Made by a program: the position numbers and the translations under genes. The notes under the pieces were generated by a model. The model was not told the origin of the DNA, did no database searches, and saw nothing but the letters and a program-made list of their open reading frames with translations. From positions 1 to 10,048 of the forward strand of contig CAITZE010000300.1 of the NCBI GenBank assembly GCA_903896775.1: DNA of 10,048 bases, written 5' to 3'. The DNA comes from an uncultured bacterium (GTDB lineage: Bacteria; Pseudomonadota; Alphaproteobacteria; Rhodospirillales; Rhodospirillaceae). Positions 5,915 to 10,048 of this stretch are shown here, piece by piece. Position 1 is the first letter of the stretch. Each line of letters starts with the position of its first letter.

Positions 5915-8290
5915 CTAATTCGCAGGCTGCAACGTCAGTTTATGCGTGCCTTGTGCGGCGGTAGCCGCCTGGAAATAATTCCCATCGCGCCAGGATTCCA
6001 GCAGGTCGCCATAATAAGGCGAGGCCATGTTCCCGGACTGGCCGCCGGCCAGAGCAAATTGCGAATGGGCGAGGTCGGCGAGGTCATAAACCGCACGCAG
6101 GCTCGCGCCGTGGAAATGGCGGAAGGGCACACGCGCCGTGGAGGGCGTGAATGATCCGCGATTGACGGTGTAGTCGTCGCCGCTACTGGCAAGAACGCGG
6201 CTGCCCAATGTCGTGATGCCGGGGAAATTCTGAAACAGAAGGTGGCCGAAGCTGGCGCGATGATAATCGCCCCAATGAATGTTGGTGGCGTCGGTGATCT
6301 TGTGGGCGTCAAGCCAGACCATGACATCGCCGAAAGCACCTGCCACCTGCTGTTCGCAGGTTTCGGTTTGCGGCGTGCGGATGTCGTCGCACCACGCGGT
6401 ATCCGTTGTCAGAATACGACGAAGCACTTCGGGGTGTGCGCCGCCGAACTTGCGGTAAAGCTCGCCGAGGTCGTCGCTGAGGATTCGGTCCTTTAGTTTT
6501 TCCATCCAGAGCGCAAAAATCAAAGGCTCGGGGCGTTCGCGGCTCATATCTCCGTTCCAGGCTTTCAGCATATCGAGAATGGCGCGATGTTGGTCGGTCT
6601 GCGGGGTCATGCGCGCGAGCAGGAGCGGTAACAGCTCGCGCTCCATTCCCGACACCACATCTTGCTGAACGGCTTCTGTGGATGCCGGTGTTGCCGCGAC
6701 GCCCGTGCGCACCAGTTCTTCGATACGCGCCGCGCGGTAAGCGCTCAGCCAATGCGCTGCGATCAGATATGGATAATCATCGGGCACCATCTTGTTGTTT
6801 GAGTTGATCAGAATGCCGTTCGCCGGTGCGATCTCATGTGGCAAATTCTCAAAGGGAATCCATCCCGTCCAATCGTACTCGCCGGTCCAACCCGGCACCG
6901 GCACGCTGCCGTCGCCGGCTTTGCGGATGGGAACGCGGCCGGGCGCGTAATAACCAATGGCGCCATCCGTATCTGCGAACATCATGTTCTGCTCGGGCGC
7001 ATGGAATGATTTGATCGCTTCGATAAAATTCGCGGCACTCGTCGCGCGGTTCATACGGTAAACGCCGTCGCCGGTGCGGTCGTCGGGCTGAAGGAGCGCG
7101 TGCGATAACGCGAGCACATGATGTCCAACGGCAACGTCCGATGGAACTTCATCGGGCTCAAGAATATCGCTGACCACCGGACCATGACGCGTTTCGCGCA
7201 CGGTGAGGGCGACGGGATGCGAGAAGCGCACATTGATAACTTCGGTGCGGGTATCGAAGGACTTCGGGCCTTCGGGCGTATCGTAGGATTTACCGTCGGC
7301 GGAAGGCTGTTCAATGAATAGATCGCTGGTATCGCTTTCAGGTGTGGTGATGCCCCAGGCCACATGCTCATTGTGTCCAAGAAGATGGAAGGGAACGCCA
7401 GGCACTGTCGCGCCGAAGAGTTTTAACGTCGGCGTATCGATGCCGGCGTAGTACCAGATGATCGGCATTTGAAATGCCAAATGCGGATCATTGGCGACGA
7501 TAGGTTTACCCGATTGCGTATGCGCGCCGTCGATCACCCAAGCGTTAGACGCCGACGAAGGCTGAATCACGTTGGTCATGGCCGTTTGCAGACGCGCGAG
7601 ATTGAGGCCCTCATAAAGGGCGGCGTGCTGCTGCATTGTCACCGGATCGTCGGGTTTTGGGTCGGGAGTCAGAGCGGCTGCTTTTGCAGCACCTAGCTTT
7701 GCGATCAATGCCGCCTGCAACAGCTCACTGTCCCAGTTGCCCGAGAGCTGAAGCCCCATGAGCTTCTGCCAGACCATCGAGTCTGCCGGCCGCCAAGGCT
7801 CGGGCTTTATGAAAAGGATTTGAAACTCGATAGGCAAGGGGTGGCCTTCGCCGAGCCAAACATTGACGCCCGCCGCATAGCGTTCAAGTTCGCGTTGCGT
7901 GGCGGGATCGAGACCACGCAAATCCTCTTCGGCGCGTTTATAAACGCCGAGCGTGCGCATGAATTTATCGGCGTCGACACCGTGAATGCCGATCAGCTCT
8001 GACAGCCGCCCTTGGCCCTGACGGCGCATGAGTTCCATTTGCAGCAGGCGATCCTGTGCATGGACATAGCCCAGCGCGAAATAGGCGTCGTCTTCCGACT
8101 GCGCGGTGATCAGCGGAATGCCGTGGGTATCGCGGGTAATGGTGACGGGCGCGGCAAGGCCTGCGACGTGCAACTCGCCGTCGAGCTGCGGCAACGACCG
8201 CCGGGCGGAAATCCAAAGGAACGCTGTGATCAGCGCCACGCCCACAATAAATATCGCCGTCATCTTGGCGAGAATTTTGACGGCGCTCAT
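5915..8290 (-). CDS. penicillin acylase family protein (S45 N-terminal-nucleophile hydrolase)
   Basis: This 791-residue protein is a membrane-anchored or exported member of the family that includes penicillin G acylase, cephalosporin acylase and acyl-homoserine-lactone acylases. Residues 10-28 form one hydrophobic segment followed by ARR, a signal peptide or signal anchor. The alpha part has ITRDTHGIPLI (51-61) and ALGYVHAQDRLLQMELMRRQ (72-91). Autocleavage is expected before S248 in SASNAW, which makes Ser the catalytic N-terminal nucleophile of the beta subunit; the segment IVANDPHL follows (264-271). Other family marks are RHGPVV (368-373), QNMMFADTDGAIGYYAPGRVP (434-454), the oxyanion-hole Asn in NSNNK (496-500), and GGQSGNMASPYYGD near the C-terminus. 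The start has a good AGGAG seven bases upstream. It is divergent from the small-protein-rpiB-glyA operon across a 97-bp control region. The substrate cannot be read from the sequence; acylated signals, beta-lactams or other amides are all possible. Confidence 0.93.
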   Translation of the reverse strand: MSAVKILAKMTAIFIVGVALITAFLWISARRSLPQLDGELHVAGLAAPVTITRDTHGIPLITAQSEDDAYFALGYVHAQDRLLQMELMRRQGQGRLSELIGIHGVDADKFMRTLGVYKRAEEDLRGLDPATQRELERYAAGVNVWLGEGHPLPIEFQILFIKPEPWRPADSMVWQKLMGLQLSGNWDSELLQAALIAKLGAAKAAALTPDPKPDDPVTMQQHAALYEGLNLARLQTAMTNVIQPSSASNAWVIDGAHTQSGKPIVANDPHLAFQMPIIWYYAGIDTPTLKLFGATVPGVPFHLLGHNEHVAWGITTPESDTSDLFIEQPSADGKSYDTPEGPKSFDTRTEVINVRFSHPVALTVRETRHGPVVSDILEPDEVPSDVAVGHHVLALSHALLQPDDRTGDGVYRMNRATSAANFIEAIKSFHAPEQNMMFADTDGAIGYYAPGRVPIRKAGDGSVPVPGWTGEYDWTGWIPFENLPHEIAPANGILINSNNKMVPDDYPYLIAAHWLSAYRAARIEELVRTGVAATPASTEAVQQDVVSGMERELLPLLLARMTPQTDQHRAILDMLKAWNGDMSRERPEPLIFALWMEKLKDRILSDDLGELYRKFGGAHPEVLRRILTTDTAWCDDIRTPQTETCEQQVAGAFGDVMVWLDAHKITDATNIHWGDYHRASFGHLLFQNFPGITTLGSRVLASSGDDYTVNRGSFTPSTARVPFRHFHGASLRAVYDLADLAHSQFALAGGQSGNMASPYYGDLLESWRDGNYFQAATAAQGTHKLTLQPAN

Positions 8291-8297
8291 CGTCTCG

Positions 8298-8302
8298 CTC
8301 CT
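8298..8302 (-). promoter_or_regulatory. ribosome-binding site of the acylase gene
   Basis: AGGAG on the minus strand ends seven bases before the ATG at 8290-8288. This is the clearest Shine-Dalgarno sequence in the window, and it fixes the start that includes the hydrophobic N-terminal segment. Confidence 0.75.
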
Positions 8303-8309
8303 GCGGCTG

Positions 8310-8318
8310 TGATATAAT
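8310..8318 (+). promoter_or_regulatory. extended -10 promoter for the small-protein-rpiB-glyA operon
   Basis: TGATATAAT contains a perfect TATAAT (8313-8318) preceded by TGN, the extended -10 signature that can work without a strong -35. No TTGACA-like hexamer is present at 16-18 bp upstream. Transcription should start near 8325, giving a leader of about 60 bases before the ATG at 8388. The reverse complement offers ATTATA/TATATC, so a -10 for the acylase may overlap it on the other strand. Confidence 0.5.
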
Positions 8319-8345
8319 GGAGCAGTAGAGTGGTCGCGCGCCTGC

Positions 8346-8365
8346 TCAAACTCAAGTCAAACTCA
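8346..8365. promoter_or_regulatory. tandem 9-bp direct repeats, 11-bp period (candidate operator)
   Basis: TCAAACTCA occurs perfectly at 8346-8354 and 8357-8365, separated by AG, so the copies repeat every 11 bp, about one helical turn. Winged-helix response regulators of the OmpR/PhoB type bind direct repeats with this spacing. The site lies 56-75 bp upstream of the acylase start and inside the leader of the divergent operon, so it could activate the former or repress the latter. The binding protein is unknown. Confidence 0.4.
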
Positions 8366-8387
8366 GCGGTGTTGAAATTAAGCCGTC

Positions 8388-8597
8388 ATGAATAACGACC
8401 CCGCTTTCGATCCCGAATTGGGTGAAGTGCTGTTCGAGGTCAAGGTCATCGGCAATGCCGTCAAAGTGTCGGCGCTGGACCCGATCAGCAATGTCGAAGT
8501 CTGCGTCGTGGGTTCGGCCCATGCCAGCCCGTACTCCCTGAAGATGAACGCTCTGCGCAAGCTAAAGGCGGCCTTGCGCAAGAATGCCGCCCCATAG
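8388..8597 (+). CDS. small conserved protein upstream of rpiB (probably DUF6898)
   Basis: This is a 69-residue soluble protein with no membrane segment or signal peptide. A short acidic lead is followed by strands with the pattern GEVLFEVKVIGNAVKVSALD (12-31), then NVEVCVVGSA and a basic C-terminal helix (LKMNALRKLKAALRKN). The pattern resembles a small domain of unknown function that I recall from alphaproteobacteria and believe is named DUF6898; this is from memory. It is the first gene after the extended -10 promoter and lies 111 bp upstream of rpiB on the same strand, suggesting co-transcription. The ribosome-binding site is weak (TTAAG about six bases before the ATG). Coding is supported by the conserved-looking fold pattern and the downstream context. 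The function is not known. Confidence 0.75.
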   Translation: MNNDPAFDPELGEVLFEVKVIGNAVKVSALDPISNVEVCVVGSAHASPYSLKMNALRKLKAALRKNAAP

Positions 8598-8644
8598 GGC
8601 CCAAACGTCAGAATTTTCCAATAAATCCAATTCCTTGTGTCTCA

Positions 8645-8691
8645 TTGGCACAGGCCTGCGATATGTGGTATTCCCTCGCTCGCACACATAT
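8645..8691 (+). promoter_or_regulatory. possible secondary promoter and inverted repeat before rpiB
   Basis: TTGGCA (8645-8650) is followed after 18 bp by TATTCC (8669-8674), which is preceded by TGG, an imperfect extended -10. ATATGTG (8661-8667) and CACATAT (8685-8691) form a perfect 7-bp inverted repeat with a 17-base loop that surrounds the putative -10. This could give rpiB-glyA extra, controlled transcription, but both elements are weak. Confidence 0.25.
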
Positions 8692-8708
8692 ACAAGGTCG
8701 TTATTGGT

Positions 8709-9164
8709 ATGTCTGAAAAGCTGCTCGCCCAGCCTGGAGAAACGATCGCCATCGCCAGCGACCACGCCGGCGTGGAGCTGAAGGCGACGCTTAAAAGCGA
8801 TCTCGGCCAGCTCGGTTTCAAGGTTCTCGATCTCGGCCCGGCGACGACGGACTCTGTCGATTATCCCGATTATGGACATGCGCTCGCGCAAAGCATCGCC
8901 GACGGCAAAGCCAAAGCCGGTGTTGCGATCTGCGGCAGCGGCATTGGAATCTCCATCGCTGTGAACCGTCATGCGGGTTTACGCGCCGCACTTGTTCAAG
9001 ACGAGGCGACCGCGAAGCTCGCGCGTCAGCATAATGATGCCAACGTCTTGGCTCTTGGCGCGCGCAGCACGCCGCCACAGACGGCCCACGACATACTCAA
9101 AGCATTCTTCACAACCGAATTTGAAGGCGGGCGTCATGCCCGCCGCGTGGAAAAACTCGGCTAG
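8709..9164 (+). CDS. rpiB: ribose-5-phosphate isomerase B
   Basis: This 151-residue enzyme belongs to the RpiB/LacAB family and interconverts ribose-5-phosphate and ribulose-5-phosphate in the non-oxidative pentose phosphate pathway. The N-terminal strand carries ASDHAG (16-21), with D18 and H19 in the sugar-phosphate site. The central motif ICGSGIGISIAVNRHAGLRA (74-93) holds the catalytic Cys C75 and the anion-binding loop. RQHNDANVLALGAR (106-119) and GGRHARRVEKL (140-150) complete the site. The start is the ATG at 8709, with AAGG eleven bases upstream. An in-frame ATG at 8637 would add 24 residues (MSHWHRPAIC...) unlike the family and is rejected. It is followed after 39 bp by glyA, a pairing I recall as common in alphaproteobacteria. 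In bacteria lacking rpiA this is the only isomerase; that cannot be judged here. The call is very sure. Confidence 0.97.
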   Translation: MSEKLLAQPGETIAIASDHAGVELKATLKSDLGQLGFKVLDLGPATTDSVDYPDYGHALAQSIADGKAKAGVAICGSGIGISIAVNRHAGLRAALVQDEATAKLARQHNDANVLALGARSTPPQTAHDILKAFFTTEFEGGRHARRVEKLG

Positions 9165-9203
9165 ACAACAGCCGCAATAAAGCAGCAGAGGACATCGCTT
9201 ATT

Positions 9204-10048
9204 ATGGATCGCCCCGTATCTTCCGCTTTCTTCAGCAAGAGCCTGGCCGAAGCCGACCCAGCCGTGATGGAATCCATCACCAAGGAACTGGATCGTCAGC
9301 AGTCACAGATCGAACTGATCGCTTCTGAGAACATTGTCAGCCGTGCGGTGCTGGAAGCGGTCGGCAGCGTTCTCACAAACAAATACGCCGAAGGTTATCC
9401 GGGCAAGCGCTACTCCGGCGGCTGCGAATTCGTCGATATTGCTGAAACGCTCGCCATCGAACGCGCGAAGAAGTTGTTCAATTGTAACTTCGTCAACGTT
9501 CAGCCCCACGCCGGCTGCCAAGCCAACGAAGCCGTATTCCTCGCGCTGGTAAAACCTGGCGACACCATCATGGGCATGGATCTCGCCTCAGGCGGCCACC
9601 TTACGCATGGCGCGGCGCCCAGCATGTCGGGCAAGTGGTTTAATCCGATCCGCTACGGTGTCCGTCAACAAGACGGCCACATCGACATGGATCAGGTCGA
9701 AAGCTTGGCTAAGGAACATAATCCCAAGCTTATTATTTGCGGCGGCTCGGCCTATTCGCGCGTAATCGACTTCAAAGCCTTCCGTGCCATTGCTGAATCT
9801 GTCGGGGCGTTCCTGATGGTGGACATGGCGCACTTTGCCGGCTTGGTTGCCGCAGGGGTTCATCCGAGCCCGCTGCCTCATGCCCATGTGGTCACTACCA
9901 CGACACACAAAACGCTGCGCGGTCCGCGCGGCGGCATGATCCTGTCCAACGACGAGGATATGGGTAAGAAGATCAACTCGGCCATTTTCCCCGGTCTTCA
10001 AGGCGGTCCGCTGATGCATGTGATCGCCGGCAAGGCCGTGGCGTTCGG
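9204..10048 (+). CDS. glyA: serine hydroxymethyltransferase, N-terminal two thirds (runs off window)
   Basis: The open frame gives 281 residues and continues past the right edge; full GlyA has about 420-435. The enzyme is PLP-dependent, converts serine and tetrahydrofolate to glycine and 5,10-methylene-tetrahydrofolate, and is the main source of one-carbon units. Recognizable segments are IELIASENIVSRAVLEA (36-52), LTNKYAEGYPGKRY (57-70), GGHLTHGA (130-137), VDMAHFAGLVAAGVHPSPLP (206-225) and the PLP-lysine motif TTTTHKTLRGPRGG (231-244; K236). Two active-site segments deviate. The position matching E. coli Tyr65 is Ser71 (RYSGGC, not RYYGGC), and the PLP-phosphate loop reads PHAGCQAN, where HSGSQAN or HSGAQAN is usual. 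The start ATG has GAGG about twelve bases upstream. It lies 39 bp after rpiB and is probably co-transcribed. Identity is not in doubt; full activity is slightly uncertain. Confidence 0.96.
   Translation, partial: MDRPVSSAFFSKSLAEADPAVMESITKELDRQQSQIELIASENIVSRAVLEAVGSVLTNKYAEGYPGKRYSGGCEFVDIAETLAIERAKKLFNCNFVNVQPHAGCQANEAVFLALVKPGDTIMGMDLASGGHLTHGAAPSMSGKWFNPIRYGVRQQDGHIDMDQVESLAKEHNPKLIICGGSAYSRVIDFKAFRAIAESVGAFLMVDMAHFAGLVAAGVHPSPLPHAHVVTTTTHKTLRGPRGGMILSNDEDMGKKINSAIFPGLQGGPLMHVIAGKAVAF

Noticed and set aside
8645..8660. A sigma-54-like site (TTGGCAC...TGCG) before rpiB
   Set aside because: The GG and GC dinucleotides are separated by nine bases rather than the required ten, and the TTGC half is incomplete.
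8637..8708. An upstream in-frame ATG for rpiB
   Set aside because: The added 24 residues do not resemble RpiB, whose N-terminus fits the ATG at 8709.

Overview
The window looks like chromosomal DNA of an alphaproteobacterium. Three things point there: the alphaproteobacterial style of MotB C-terminal domain, a short conserved gene followed by rpiB and glyA, and a Bpt-type aminoacyl-tRNA-protein transferase nearby. A lone SalY/FtsX-type permease and a large penicillin-acylase-family protein would fit Rhizomicrobium/Micropepsaceae-like genomes, but that narrower placement is inference. Hand-sampled rows run about 50-53% GC in the permease gene and the histidine kinase, and about 55-62% in bpt, the acylase and rpiB.

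Layout: (1) bases 1-384, plus strand, the C-terminal part of an SRPBCC-type protein whose start lies outside the window. (2) bases 381-3454, a minus-strand block read right to left: a headless motB remnant, bpt, then a CHASE3 sensor histidine kinase. The kinase and the SRPBCC gene converge and share a TTAA at their stops. (3) bases 3461-5914, plus strand, an 817-residue ABC-transporter permease of the MacB/FtsX class with no ATPase gene beside it. (4) bases 5915-8290, minus strand, a 791-residue N-terminal-nucleophile hydrolase of the penicillin acylase family; its stop codon directly abuts the permease stop. (5) bases 8291-8387, a divergent control region with an extended -10 element on the plus strand and two perfect 9-bp direct repeats 11 bp apart. 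(6) bases 8388-10048, plus strand, a probable operon of a 69-residue conserved protein, rpiB and glyA (glyA runs off the window).

The genes do not form one pathway. bpt belongs to protein turnover by the N-degron route, rpiB to pentose-phosphate metabolism and glyA to one-carbon metabolism; these are housekeeping genes. The kinase, acylase and permease are surface, signalling or export functions of unknown ligand or substrate.

The most notable feature is the junction at about 3443-3460. The C-terminal peptidoglycan-binding half of MotB is well preserved, but its proton-channel helix and plug are absent, and the DNA where they should be is the start of the permease gene. This is a rearrangement or insertion scar, or an assembly join. 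Second-level observations are unusual residues at active-site positions of GlyA, an atypical H-box in the kinase, and the helical-turn-spaced direct repeats upstream of the acylase. No RNA genes, insertion sequences or CRISPR arrays were seen, and no gene-free stretch exceeds 300 bases.
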